A DNA stretch of 64,000 nucleotides from Rhodocollybia butyracea (GCA_015501585.1 JADNRY010000016.1:488170-552169); one strand, 5' to 3'. Counted from the stretch's first letter, positions 23,863 through 35,756 are shown. Notes: generated by a model from the sequence alone, not told the origin. Numbers and translations are program-made.

Positions 23863-25839
23863 TTAACTCTGCTTTCCTCTTCCTTCATTATCTAAAAGTA
23901 TGGCCGTCAGAACACGTAGTAAAGAGTGAGAATTGAAATAAATATTCACTGATAGGACATGTTCTTCAGAAGGATAGTGGGATGGTTGGGTTGTAAAACT
24001 GACACTGGCCGCAGTAGTAGTTGAACGTGGTGCAGCCTGGAAAGTCCAGGTGTGAGGGTGGGTACCAGAACCATCACAGTCTACTAGACTACTACACACC
24101 TCAAATCCTAAATTCGACCCTAATATTATTTCTGATCTGTGTGCATCCCTAATGTACTCGCGGGCGTTGAGATTGGCGAGGACAGTGTTGTAATACAGCG
24201 GGCAGAGAAGATAGTAGATAGTTCCATACATCTCGATATTGCTAACAATCGACTGAAGACGATCATGAGTTCTTCCAAGATTGGATGGGAAAGCTGGGTA
24301 TTCGCACTCACCGCAACAAGAGCTGCTAAAGCGACAGATGCTGTCCAGAATCCAGAGTTTATGGTCAAAGTAATCAATCTGACAATCATCGCGTGCGACC
24401 TGGCGAGAAATCCTGAGTATATGCGAGTCACAGTACATAGTAAACTAGGACACTACCCAGCAGCTCCCTTTGACTCCTTGAGAAGCCAATACGTCATGCA
24501 AGCAGCAAGCCCAGCGTCAATAGCAACAGGAAATGCATTACAGGCGATTGTTGGGTTCTATGCAATTTACTCATTAGATAACCAACATGGATTAGCCAGG
24601 AAAAGAATACGAACCACGAACGACTTGGCTGTTAATCGCTGATTGTTGGTTGTATTAAAGCTAGTAGGTGTAGATCAGTTCTCTGTACACGTATAAAAAT
24701 ATGACATACGTGATGTGAAGAGTAACTGAAAGAACACTGTGGGCACCTTGGCAGTCACGTTCGAAGTTGCATCGAAATACTTACTCGATTCTACAACTGA
24801 ATATTGGGTCAGCATCAACTACAATCAGCAAACAAAAGAGGGCACTCACCTAGTTGCCCTATGATCAATGGGAGCTTTTCGAAATTCCGAATGAATTAGG
24901 TCAAGGGAAATTAATATGATGTTCTCATTGTACTCACAAATATGATAGGAAACAACCATCTCCTGCTGGTAACTATTTTGGGGATAAGTCAAAGCTTTAA
25001 GCCCAAAAATACAACGAATGTTACGCGCATATATAAAGGCGATATGTAAAGAAGCATTGGGTTACCAAAGCAGTGAGAGCCTAAGGAGCGGAAATTTAGC
25101 CAGATGACTCCAGTATGAAAATATATCCTACATACTGTCATCAAAGCCTGGATCTTAAGAAGAATAATTCAATTATAGTCCCAATGGCCAAAGTATGAAA
25201 CAGGCGACATACAGAGTTTCCTCTAGCATGCAAGGCTCGTCAGTAGACCATGGGTATATAAGAAGAAACATACACTGCCTCAACAGATAATGCTGCGAGG
25301 TTTCCCCAGGATTTGATTAGGAAATTATACTCTGGGGAAGAATTGAGGTATGGAGGCTCATCGAGAAAAACTGCTTACCTGGCTGAATGAGACAGACAAC
25401 CTGGATTGTCAACATGGACCTGGAATTTCTGGCATCAGCCTGGTAAATGCTTTGCATCTCACTGTAATAGAGGCTCACCACAGGACTATGACCTATATTT
25501 TCCTTGGTCAACAACGATTCCTGAGATGGGCGATTCAAGTTGTGAGAGAATTCATACCAGTATTTTCACAATAGCTTTGTCTTTGGGATAGCTGACCAAC
25601 TGTAAGGGCAGTAATTGTAAGTATCTTGTTAATAGACGTACCGGATGAAATAAGCAAATCTGTTAAGGTGCATTAGTGGCCGATCCATGTAGGCAAACAA
25701 AAAATTGTTCGCACATCTGGATGCACGAGATCCCCCACAATACCGAAACAATATGGATAGAAATGTACTCTCCACCATAGATGTCACTGATATCAAGAGC
25801 TGAACCTGGAACTGGAAGAGAGGTAGGGCTAGACATCAT
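23863..25839 (-). CDS. DUF6534-type multi-span membrane protein
   Basis: Basidiomycete-specific membrane protein family with about seven helices and unknown function. The ATG at 25839 starts MMSSPTSLPVPGSALDISD, followed by GEYISIHIVSVLWGISCIQ (helix 1) and, across an intron, YPKDKAIVKIL. A middle exon near 25330-25270 reads FLIKSWGNLAALSVEAV. Others give TSRRWLFPIIFV and KYFDATSNVTAKVPTVFF. The DUF6534 core is clear: AIDAGLAACMTYWLLKES, MIVRLITLTINSGFWTASV, then after an intron IYYLLCPLYYNTVLANLNAR and EYIRDAHRSE. The C-terminal tail is Ser/Thr-rich and ends at about 23863. The many small exons were only partly resolved; two junctions near 25450-25670 did not join cleanly, so the early part may be damaged. 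Longest open frames on the opposite strand here are shadows. Confidence 0.65.
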
Positions 25840-28482
25840 GTTTGTTGTTTATGAGAAACCTTAGGTCTTAAGTACTCAAATCAAGGCCAACATCGCTATG
25901 AAATACCACTGTACTGCTGTCCTATCCAGAATAGCGGAGAATCCTCAATTTTTTGCTCCACTGATAGTTCCGACAATGCTCGATCTGTGCAAAGATAACA
26001 TCAAAAACGATTTTTCAAGATGCCGAGTATTCCACCTGGCAGGCCTTGCTGAAAATAGGACTGCATCAACGAAATGTGGGTGGGCTGGAGCCGTTGTCAG
26101 GCACTATACAGCCGTTTCCAGTGGCTCCCAACAGCTTCCAGCACTGTACACTACCGAAAGCGGATTCCAGTCCATCTATGTTTTGCTGATCAGTAAGTTG
26201 GCATCCCAGTATCAAAGGCGGCAGGCCTTGAGTCTCCCAATGTTTGTACACGCCCATGGCTGTACAGAGAGAAATGTGAGAGCGGCACTTATTATTAGTG
26301 GTACAAAATGATTTAGGGTAACAAAGTAAATAAGAAAATCAGAGAAAGTACTTACGTGGAGAAGGCCTGATGGCGAGCGAGCCGCGATACTAACTGTGCC
26401 TCAGATATTGGTGTCGGGAGGTACTTGTAAGCCACTATCAACAGACATACTAGGAAACGAGAGGTTTAGAATGATTACTTAGCGGGTAAAGGTATTGTGC
26501 GCAAGGGAAGTAGTAACTACTAGACGCTCAACGGAACGATTTAATGGCACGTTTTTGGCAGACATATACGAACTGTCAACCAGGTTATATTTTGTTTGCA
26601 CAAACCTTTTATTTAAGTACTACTAGTGACTATTTCCTACATGGTCCAAATAGAGCTTTCAACTCAGACTGTTTTATAAACGCTCATAATTTACTACTTC
26701 CTTAACTTGAAGTTCGGAGTATCCGGACGGGTACAAATGTTTGTTTGGCAGCCCGCCCTCCACTGAGTCCACTCTTCTTCGCTGCACTGTCTTGTTATCA
26801 CCCGCTTCAAGTGCTGCATATGCTCAAATATTCGGCCTGCAGAGATTTACAGATGTACGCCAACAAAATTCTCTCCGTCATTCTCAAATCCATTCCAGCA
26901 GCCTCATCGAATCAACTTCACCTCTGGTCTCCCACAACTCGCCTCGCAACAGTGCCTGAAGGCATTGAGGGTGACTCTTGGCTGCCAGCAACGGGAGCTT
27001 GACGAAGATAAAGCTTTTGTACGCAACAAACTCAAAAGTATGTTGATTTGGGTATAATTGATTGGGCGGATGCATGAGAGACATTGACCTTATCCGGTTT
27101 TAGTACTAAGTCTTTTCATTAAGCTGTATTTATGACAATCTTTTTCACAGGAACGGCGGCCTGATTTTCCAACACTTTGGCAAATTGCATTAGATGTCTT
27201 ACCGGAACAAGCCTCTGGTGTTCCACTGTGTGAAAGGGTCTTCTCTTCTTCTCTTCTAGTAAGGAGATCGATATACCCCATCGCAACTCTCTTTCGCCTA
27301 TGAAGATTAATACTAATAGACTTAATTTTACAGAAGTCTAATATATACAGAGGCAGAGCTTTCTAGTTTTGTAATGGCTAATGGATGCGCAAACGTGTTA
27401 AATTCAAGCTCTGCAGAGTGCGTACTATTCGCGTATTATTCCATATTATTCTGCTGATCAATGTGGACTTACTGGAGTTAATGTTAAACGTATATAACTA
27501 TCTCCTAAATGGAACTTAACGCAAAATTGACGACGAGTCCAAGTCCGACAAGGCAATCCTCGGTTTGCCTGGGAGACTGGAATCCTTATCGTTTTAGATA
27601 AAACAGATTGACTCGACGAGCGGCTCCAACTTGACTTGATTTGATCAAGTTAATTTTTATTCATAATACTTAACTCGACTCGAGTCGAACTTGACTCGCG
27701 GCAGCACTAGTTTGGCTTTCCCGAAAGGGAGTGCTGGGTGATGTGGGCTGGATCCGAACCTACCGAACTTGATCCAACAGCAACTAAGTACGGTCATGAG
27801 GGCCATTGGTAAGTAGAAGTACTAGTAAAGCACTGTAGTACCCTAATACTATTTTCGTACTTTGTGGTTTTGGCGTGTACATAATATAAACTAATTAGGA
27901 AGGCTTATTTGTTGACTACTCCATCCTCATCTCGGCAAGTCGTTAGCATGAGCGGGTTGGATGTGGAAAGCGGTGGAGGTGGGAGAGCACTTTCGGCACT
28001 TGCCCGCTTTATGAGGGTTTGGCCGAATAAGGTACCTGGTCCTTAACACGGAGAACAAACAAAGTTGATACTTTACCATCGACGCAAATGATGTCTCTTC
28101 AGCCGCAGAATTACGCACTGCCACGCACTCTAGTAGTACAATCATGTTTATTCTGTCATTCGGTGTTTATCCAGGCCGTCACGGTGACACTTCTCGGTGA
28201 CGCACGCGTACAAGAATTTTGCCATGGCATTAGTGGCAAAGCACGTTAGATATTTACCTCCGATATACCCCGCTTTGTCTCGTGGAAATCCTGACTTCTT
28301 TATTCCATTCAACGATGTACTTCAAAGTATGATATTTAACTTTAGATGGGGATCATTAAGCAGACAGTACAGGATCCCAAATCACTACTGCTCTGAAGGA
28401 GTTGCAGAATTGAAAACTAAGAAGGGAAACTTGCAGACCTCCAAACTACTTCTGGAATGGACATCATCAACAAACCTCTGTT
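25840..28482. other. gene-poor AT-rich region
   Basis: About 2.6 kb without a recognisable gene. A 137-codon plus-strand frame at 25898-26311 matches no family and has no exon-like partners. A 14-bp perfect palindrome TCGACTCGAGTCGA lies at 27675-27688 in a patch rich in CGACT/CTTGACT repeats (about 27600-27710). The region may be old transposon debris, but no terminal repeats were identified. Confidence 0.5.
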
Positions 28483-28584
28483 GGCCGACTAGCTCAGTTG
28501 GTTAGAGCGTCGTGCTAATATCCTGTGATACAATGTATATTACTATTAACGCGAAGGTCTTGGGTTCGATCCCCACGTTGGCCA
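28483..28584 (+). tRNA. tRNA-Ile (anticodon AAT) with a 28-nt intron
   Basis: The acceptor arms GGCCGAC and GTTGGCC pair over seven bases with one G-T pair. The D arm GCTC...GAGC and anticodon stem TCGTG/CGCGA are complete. The anticodon loop CTAATA|A carries AAT and is interrupted after position 37 by an intron at 28521-28548, the standard eukaryotic site. The T loop is TTCGATC, with a 4-bp T stem plus one T-C mismatch. A is the discriminator. CCA is not encoded, as expected in eukaryotes. Confidence 0.9.
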
Positions 28585-28956
28585 TATATACTTTTCTCTC
28601 TTTTTACAGCTTTCTTGCCAGGAAGTCTCCAGTTTTGCATACACTAATTCTATTTAGTATTTCTGAGCTGATGCTTTATTAGTCAGTTCCGAGGAAGTTA
28701 CAACCTCCATGTCGCTGGATACAGATTCATATATATAGAGTGGGTTTTGACTAGAAAGTATTCGGGACGACCTTAGTGGGGAACTTTACTTGTCTTCATG
28801 ACGGAGTAGGATATAAAGACACATGCCAACGAACGAATATACACAAAAAGTCCCAGTATTCCGCGATTATTGTACCATTAATGAATTATACAGAGTAATA
28901 CGCAGAGCTGTTTCAAACCGAATACGAACAGCATGCGTACAAAAGTGCCGCCGATC
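28585..28956. other. intergenic region after tRNA-Ile
   Basis: About 370 bases between the tRNA and the stop of the SDR-like gene. A run of T within 'ctctctttttacag' just downstream of the tRNA (28597-28605) can serve as a Pol III terminator. No other feature was seen. Confidence 0.55.
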
Positions 28957-30508
28957 CTAACTCTGCGCCTCTCGCTCAGCAGCCACACGGGCCTCCGCCT
29001 CCAATTCCTCCAAAGTTGGATTGGACTTTTCCCAAGTTTTCAACGCAGCTTCGAACGCCTCCCATACTCTACGACCGGCTAGTTCCCCACCGAGCTCTCC
29101 GTCATCTGGTAATTCCATATCCGGCACTTCTTGGTCTTTCTCGGAGGCTTTTTCCTTCCCCTTCGTACTTGCCTTCTTTTCCGTGCCTCTTTCGTTCGCG
29201 ACCACTTCATCAGGTGGAGGCGAAGGAACCAGCAGCTTTACTACGGCGCATTCCGCATACAACGACCCGGGTTTGAGAACCTCCTCAGGCAGCTCAGTGA
29301 TAGATTTATCAACCAGGCTATCGTTGTTTTGAGCTTTAGGATTGGGTGTGTTGTTGACGGTTTGTGAAAGGAGCTTGAATGGAGTGGGTAGAAATAGAAC
29401 ATGCAACGCCGATTGAACCGCCGCGACGGAGGATTTAGTGAAGAGGTGCAGTAGTGGCAGGAGCAATAAGTATCTAGAAATGCGTCAGAAGACATGCACA
29501 ACCGTGTATTTTTCGTAAACTCACAGAATCACCCCCAGCATTGAATAACCGGAAGGGGAAGTCCAATCTGCATTGAGCAAGCGCGCGACGGTATCTGCTC
29601 TACTGATCCCAGGCGAAACAGTGACTGCCACGATATTCGACTTTTGTGAACCGGGTTTCACGACAGGAATAGCAGTGCTGGTACCCTCTGTTTTGGGAAA
29701 TTGAGCTGATGGCAAAGCGTCTAGAATACGTTGCAGATGCCGTGTTAGGATTACGGTTCGTAGGGAACGAGTTCCTTCCGCGAGAAAAATTGACTGCGAT
29801 GCTGGTGGCGGGGTTTGTAGAGAGGTGAAAAAGCTGGTAGATGACGCGGCAGCGGCATAGAATCGGTTAACGACGTTGATAATACGTATGTCGCGTTCTG
29901 AGGGAGCGGTGAGGAGGGCTGGAAGAAGAAGAGTAGTGAGCAAAAATGAAGCCAACGAGAGTTGTTCTCTTTCATTGTTGTCTTGTACTTTTGAACTGGT
30001 CGTGAATTGCTGGAATGCACCGATATGCGAGTATTCGTGCGTCAACAGTAGCGCGTCAATTCTCTTTTCTTCGCCTGACAGGAAACGTTTGCAGAATGAC
30101 TGGATAGATGCTGGTGAGTGCAGGTCACATTGCTCGGCGTATATTTGTTCATTGGACGTTGTTGTCCGTAAAACATCGATTATTAGAGCAACTCGAGGAG
30201 AGTCGATTGGGTCTGGAGAAAGTGCGATAATGTGAGCTCCTCTTTCAGCTAATTCTTGTAGAATAGTAAGCCCAAAAGGTGTAAATCCTCCCTATAGAGC
30301 TTTCTTCATATTCCGGATATGTAGACAACAATGTGTAGCTCACTGTAACCACGATAGTCCTAGCGTGCAAATCTCTTTCTCTGGTCGTAGCTCTTCCTTG
30401 TGAATATGTACGAACTGCGAATACTGTTGCAATGGCAGCGACGATGTGGACCGTGTATTGTGTAGGAAAGTACTTGGTCCCTAAAACTTCGAGGATATTG
30501 AGAACCAT
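28957..30508 (-). CDS. membrane-anchored short-chain dehydrogenase/reductase-like protein
   Basis: The ATG at 30508 begins MVLNILEVLGTKYFP and a hydrophobic segment (VHIVAAIATVFAV), a likely membrane anchor. An intron with donor GTGAGC splits the Rossmann motif: ARTIVVT joins GGFTPFGLTILQELAERG, close to the TGxxxGIG glycine motif of SDRs, followed by AHIIALSPDP. The later strand reads RIDALLLTHEY where classical SDRs have NNAG. At the active-site position the sequence is RIINVVNRFYAAAAS, without a clear Tyr-xxx-Lys pair. The C-terminal third is Lys/Glu-rich (KKASTKGKEKASEKDQ) and ends REAQS at 28957. The missing catalytic pair suggests a noncatalytic or divergent SDR. Family relation is inferred from the Rossmann motif only. 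It may share a promoter region with weak plus-strand frames that start just upstream. Confidence 0.6.
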
Positions 30509-30763
30509 GGTGGTGGAAGAAGCATGAGATTGATGTCGTCATCGAGCGTTTATAGAGAAGCTGGTTCAGTAACACACCCACATCCTCTCGAGCAAGCCGC
30601 GAAATTGTCATGGCGGAACGGCTTAGCCAGGAAATGCGAGAGTATGGTCGGAAATCACTGGAATCCTTCCGATATCGCATTTGGGATATGTCCGACACCC
30701 CCCGAATTCAATGGCTACCACCATTTGCGTTACTCGCCGACGTTAGCATTACTGCTATACTCG

Positions 30764-30994
30764 ATGAGTTCCCCAGATTATTTAATATCTATCGATGATA
30801 TAAATCCCCACGTCAATGGCTTCCTTCGGTGTCATGAGCAAGCTCTGTTAGACGAGATTCGGGGCCTGAGGAAGAAGTTCAACCGAATGAAAATTGGATT
30901 GGATCCTGACGAGTATGTTTTCTTTTGATGTCTTCATAATTGAATCTCATAACGTTCTAGACCTGACTGCATCCCACAACATGTCTCAAGCTAG
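30764..30994 (+). CDS. possible small protein gene, unrecognised
   Basis: A candidate two-exon frame opens at the ATG at 30764 (MSSPDYLISIDDINPHVNG), continues with a charged helix-like part (LLDEIRGLRKKFNRMKIG), meets a GTATGT donor near 30913 and an acceptor TTCTAG near 30960, and would stop at TAG 30994. The product would be about 60 residues. It lies divergent to the SDR-like gene. No family was recognised, and the upstream ATG at 30610 opens a competing 62-codon frame, so this may not be a gene. Confidence 0.3.
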
Positions 30995-31201
30995 ATCTCT
31001 TCCTCGTATAGCTCATTCTTTTTCTCCTTGGCTTCAAAGCAACTAAAGCCTGGTCTACCGTGGAGGTCACTACAAGAAACGTATGTCGGGTTATTGATGA
31101 TGTATTAGTATTGAAATGTAACTTTTTTTTAGGTCAACACCGTCAAATCCAACTCTGGTATGTTTGAGCTAAGTGGCTATAATACCTTGGATGTACACAA
31201 T

Positions 31202-32380
31202 CTATATTTCATTTAATATCATATCCGTCTCCTCTGTTACCTGACCTTCTGCCGTGTACTCCGCCTCCGCACCATCATCCATATTTCGCTTGGGCTCATA
31301 AATATCCTGTTCGACCGTACTATCTGGATCAAACGCAAATCCATCATTCAAGATCCTGAGCTCGTTGGTTATTCCTTCGACTGGCAACGCAAACGTATGG
31401 ATTTCGGTATGTGATAAACGATCCTGCTGTTCTTTCTGATCATTGAGATTTTGAGCCCAGCATGTGTCATAATCCATTTCTCCAGCCTTCCGTGCATAAG
31501 ACTCGCTATTCCTCGACCAAATTCATCTACGCGCTGGCTATCTGCTTCTTTATACTGTTGACCTTTCTGGAATAGGTGAAGTTCTTCGCTTTGGTATCGA
31601 GCCATTAATTTCCGGATATCTGCTAGTCGAGATGGGCGATGACCTTTCCCATTGCCATTCCGCATCAGTGCGGTAAATGCTTTTTTCGAGCCGAAGTTTC
31701 GTTTGTCGCAGGTTTTTTGCATGGCTGTATAAGGTGTGACTGGGATTGGAGATATTCAAGCAAATCTTCTGTTTGGAACTCGTTATCAAGAAAACAGGTG
31801 GCCCATAGTCCAAAACATTGACTCGTACCTCCAGATATCTAGCACACGCGCTTCAACCTGAGTCTTCAAAAGATCATTGTAACGCTAGAAGTCGACTTTA
31901 CTGACATTTCCCAGAGCTTTCCGCTGAGTATTAGCTCCGAAGCCAAGACTCGACGGATCGGCACTGGTAAGTCCTACCTAATGGGCTTCATATATCCGGC
32001 TGAGGTTCGTCCAGATTGTGTGTGCCAAATCTCAAGGATTTCCATCCGCTCGTGCTCGTTTTCGAGAAACTGGAGGTAGTTTTTCAACTGACCCATCCGT
32101 TCGTAGCCAAGTCCATCCTCCCCCTGGTCATGGCCAGTATTCGCTCAAGCCCGAAAAGAGGATAAACCCCTACCATGCCTAAACGAAGAGCTTTGATCAC
32201 TTGAACTCCGACCACGGGCTTGGTTTCTTGAGTTACTCGAGAATACCCTTCAACGAAGAAGTTCATGTTGACCGGCAAAAAAATCCACGAATTTGTGCTT
32301 TATGTTTTTCTGCTCCCAGCTCACGATACAGGACAAACGTTTTGCGCAAGTCAGAAACTCACTAAGCCCACAATTCACGG
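31202..32380 (-). pseudogene. decayed gene of unknown family
   Basis: The minus strand holds a long protein-like sequence that only reads by moving between frames. In order: LYRELGAEKHKAQIRGFF (about 32320), KPVVGVQVIKALRLGM and YPLFGLERILAMTRGRMDL (about 32200), KNYLQFLENEHERMEILEIW (about 32060), ADPSSLGFGANTQRKALGNV, a stop codon inside VDF-RYNDLLKTQVEARVL (about 31890), then DNEFQTEDLLEYLQSQSHLI, KRNFGSKKAFTALMRNGNG and an acidic C-terminus ending MILNEI at 31202. At least one in-frame TAG and several frame shifts were seen without matching splice sites. The family was not recognised; a transposon-associated or repeated fungal gene is possible. Boundaries are approximate. Confidence 0.5.
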
Positions 32381-32620
32381 CCATTCTGTCGACTCTTCAA
32401 AATTTCTAAAACACATGTCATCCACACTGTCTTTCCTGCTTTGAACGAGTGGAATTACTCTACCAACGCAGGGTCTTCCTGCTGCACTTGGTATCGAGAC
32501 GGATATCAAAACAGTCCTTGACAGAGGAACCCGTTGATAACTATTAGATATGGTCTCGATATTCAAGCAGTAGCTATGATACATTAGCCAATACGGTTAT
32601 TTCTTTATAACTTCATTCTT

Positions 32621-33055
32621 TTACTCCGTGGTTCCATCGATATGCTTCTCCTTATAGGCGGTTTCCTTGCCGGTCTATTGAAGAAGTTAGCGATGAGCAT
32701 AGACAGGGAAAAGTGCGACTAGCATTATCATTGCGGATAACATAGCGAGGATCTTCAGGGGAAGCCTGAATATATCCGTATGAGTACTCTGTAAAATTCG
32801 CAAGGAAAAGATTGGAAGCGCACATTCACTTTCAAGCCTCTATCACCCGCAGGTTGCTTGCTGGTCACGACATCCGTAATCTCTCCTTCAGTGGAGATAT
32901 TGAAGCCGCGACCGGGGAGGGGTTGATATTGAACATGGTCCCCAACCTGATGATAGCTCAAGCATAAGAAGAAGAGTATAGGACAGACACACTTCATAAG
33001 ATCCATTGTAAGTATTCTTCGATTCGTTCTTCGATTCGTTCTTCGATTCGGACAT
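32621..33055 (-). CDS. Hva1-TUDOR domain small protein, copy 1
   Basis: Four-exon gene. The ATG at 33055 gives MSESKNESKNESKNTYNG with a three-unit SKNE repeat. After an intron ending CATCAG the TUDOR-like core reads VGDHVQYQPL, then STEGEITDVVTSKQPAGDRG and, in exon 3, PEDPRYVIRNDN. Exon 4 gives TGKETAYKEKHIDGTTE and TAA at 32623-32621. This pattern (GD.V.Y.........G.I..V......G.......P.Y.I.ND.TGK...) is the domain first named for a Cryptococcus/Ustilago-type hypervirulence-associated protein; its molecular role is unknown. Copy 1 differs from its sisters by a longer loop (PGRGFNI) in place of the VxGSGNA found in copies 2 and 3, and by the extra repeat near the start. About 85-90 residues. 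Confidence 0.8.
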
Positions 33056-33627
33056 GGTGAGAATATTCAAAAGTTGTGTAGGCTGGTATGTAGTGTTGCG
33101 AGTAAAGTTACAAACTCATTGCAGGTTTTTATATCCGGGGGCTCGGCCAGTGACGCAAGGTTGGACACTGTCATCATCGGTGAACGCATCAGTGAACGAA
33201 TACTTAAGCGAGGGCGCTCCAACCTCTGAACCCCGCCGCGACACGCATGAGGCATAAATGAATGAATTTTATTTTGCTCCTCTTTTGGCCAGTATATGAG
33301 GGCAATTATAAAATCTTGCCCCAACTCACTGAACACACGATGACCTTGTGAGGATGTAGGTCAAGGTTGAGCGCGTTTTCGTAGTACACAAATATCCTGA
33401 GTTCAACGCAAGTTCGAGTGACGTTCGATATTCTGGTTTTCGACCCGTCGCTCCGGCGCCCGCCTTTCTTTCTGTTCTTCTCCTACTTGCAGCTTCACGG
33501 AGCGGACTGTTTACCTTGCCCGACACTGTGGTAACTCTCTGAAAACCGCTATGGGAGCAATCTATGTTAGAATAAGTTAACAATCTAAGTAGTGGCCTGT
33601 TCAACGTTTGCCGTTTTAGAAAAAAGT

Positions 33628-34003
33628 AGACAAGTACGCGATCAAAAAACCAGCGCCGCTCATTGGGCTTAAGCGCTGGGAACCATCGTGCCTAGTAGTT
33701 GTTGGAGTAACTAGGCGTTATCTGACATCGAGTATCGTCCAATTCCCTACTGGTCTGTCATTCGTAATCTAAACTGCATTAACCATGTCAGATCAACCAC
33801 CACCTCCACCAAAGGAGTTCGGATTGCCCCCTTCGAGAAACCCACAGCTACGAATAATGCTCGTCCGTCCCTTGCACTCCAAAGGCTGGTACAAGTTAGA
33901 TGAACATTCCCAGTGTAAAGTCTGTAGGCTGGGCAGACTCCCAGTCAGTGAAATCGATTTCAATGATACGACTCGATCTAACTCGATGGCCGCGGTTTTC
34001 TAG
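33628..34003 (+). pseudogene. truncated duplicate of the Bbc1-like gene start (fragment 1)
   Basis: The sequence from ACGCGATCAAAAAA through the ATG at 33785 (MSDQPPPPPKEFG) matches the promoter and first codons of the gene at 42190. About 25 nt are missing after CCACCAAAG, which shifts the frame, so the copy reads LPPSRNPQLRIML in the wrong frame. Similarity fades after the segment matching CCAAAGGCTGG (about 33880). It is not expected to make a functional product. Confidence 0.85.
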
Positions 34004-34641
34004 GCCACGGCGTGAATCTTCAACAGCTGAGAGTCACTGATATCTGATCTCGTCCGGTCATTCAATTTGCCTCGCTGGGCCTCACTGGGAGCGGATATGC
34101 TATAGAATATGTACTGCCAGGTACTCCTGCTAGCTAGTAGTACTACCGTCATTGCTTCACCACTATACTCTGATCTACAGCTGCTTGCACCATATACATT
34201 CCCCAGTCTTCTTGCTCCTTCCTGGTTTCCTTTATTCCTTTCTGTTGAGTGTATCGAAGTCAATATATTACTTGCCTCCCCAACATCTTAACAAACAGCT
34301 GAAGATACAATTTTGCCTATCATCGAATCTAGCACCCGTTTATTGAATCCCTAACAACGCTCCTGCTAAAAGAGAAATATTCTTGGAACATCAAGGATTT
34401 GAAAGTCAAGAACAAGAGGAGAGTCGAAGACCGAATTCGATAGAAGATGAGGGGCTGAGGTAAAAAGAAAGAGAGAAGAGCAAGCCGTATAGGACAAACG
34501 CTTTGTGCGTCAGAAACTCGCTGAGCCGGCCACTTTTTGACTCTTCAAAATTTTAAATCGCATAGACGTGCTCTCGATATTCAAACAGTAGCTATGGTAC
34601 ATTGGCCCACGTTATTATTATTTCGTTATCACTTCGTTCTT

Positions 34642-35065
34642 TTACTCCGTGGTTCCACCGATATGTTTCTCCCTATAGGCAGTTTCCTTGCCAGTCTATT
34701 GAGAAAGTCAGCGATGAGCATAGACAAGCGGAAGTACGACTAGCATTATCATTGCGGATAACGTAGCGAGGATCATCAGACGAAGCCTGAATTATACATC
34801 TGAGTATTCTGTAAAAATTTGAAAGGAAAAATTGGAAACGCACATTAACGGTCAAGCCTCGATCACCCGCAGGTTGCTTGCTAGTAACTACGTCCGTAAT
34901 CTCTCCTTCAGTGGCATTGCCGCTACCGACGACGGGTTGATATTCAACATGATCCCCAACCTGATGATAGCTCGTGTATAAGAAGGCGCAGAGAAGAGTA
35001 CGGGTCAGACGTACTTCAAAAGATCCATTGTAAGTGTTCTTCGATTCGTTCTTTGATTCAGACAT
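34642..35065 (-). CDS. Hva1-TUDOR domain small protein, copy 2
   Basis: Same exon layout as copy 1. The ATG at 35065 gives MSESKNESKNTYNGSFE; an in-frame ATG three codons upstream (35074) is also possible. The core reads VGDHVEYQPVVGSGNATEG then EITDVVTSKQPAGDRGLTVN, PRYVIRNDNAS before an intron, and a last exon that ends at the TAA at 34644-34642. The frame is consistent across all exons, so this copy looks intact. The flanking sequence resembles both neighbours, which supports recent duplication. Confidence 0.8.
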
Positions 35066-35569
35066 GATATTCAAAAGTTGTGTGGGCTGGTATGTAGTGT
35101 TGCGAGTATAACGAAGGGATGAAGGACCTCCTTGAAGATTTTTATATCCGGGGGGCTTGGTCAGTGACGCAAAGTTGGCATAACACTGTCATCATCGGTG
35201 AACGAATACTTAAGCGAAGCCCGCCGCGACGTCGACATGATGGCATGATGGATTTATGATTTTATTTTGCTCCTCTTTTGGAGTATTTAAGAGTAAAATT
35301 TTACCTCGGCTCATTGCACACACGACGACCTTGTAAGGATGTAGGTCATTAAGCGCGTTTTCGTAGTCTAAACAGTGTCAGGCGAGGTAAACATTCCCAG
35401 TCCGTGAAGCTGCAAGCACGAGAAAGAAAGGCGGGTCGAAAATTAGATGCCGACCAAATTGAAACTTGCGTTGGACTCAGGATAATAACTGTCTGAAAAC
35501 CTGTATGGGAGCAATGTAGTGGCCTGTTCAACCAAGCCGTTTTAGAAAAAATATGAGCAGATAGTCTGA

Positions 35570-35756
35570 GATGGACGCGATCAAAAAACAAGCGCCGCTC
35601 TTTAAACTTAAGCGCTGAGCCTGGGAACCAAAACCACCTCATCGTTCGTCGTCTAAACTGCATTCACCATGTCAGATCAACCACCCCACCACCAAAGTCA
35701 AAGCCTGGCTCTCTACGAGATCGGATTGTCGCCCTCGAGAAACCCACAGCTTTAAA
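35570..35756 (+). pseudogene. truncated duplicate of the Bbc1-like gene start (fragment 2)
   Basis: Matches the 42100-42270 region: the ACGCGATCAAAAAA block, CTTAAGCGCTGAGCC, then the ATG at 35669 with MSDQPPHHQSQSLALYEIG. A one-base loss in the CCACCA run shifts the frame, and a TAA follows after 28 codons. Similarity stops abruptly at about 35752 after CCCACAGCTT. Nonfunctional fragment. Confidence 0.85.

Noticed and set aside
24139..24642. 167-codon plus-strand open frame
   Set aside because: Antisense to the DUF6534 core motifs on the minus strand.
25898..26311. 137-codon plus-strand open frame
   Set aside because: It has an ATG and a stop but no recognisable motif, no clear codon bias and no neighbouring exons.
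33054..33257. Plus-strand frame upstream of TUDOR copy 1
   Set aside because: It runs through the repeated promoter block and is not preserved in the other two units.
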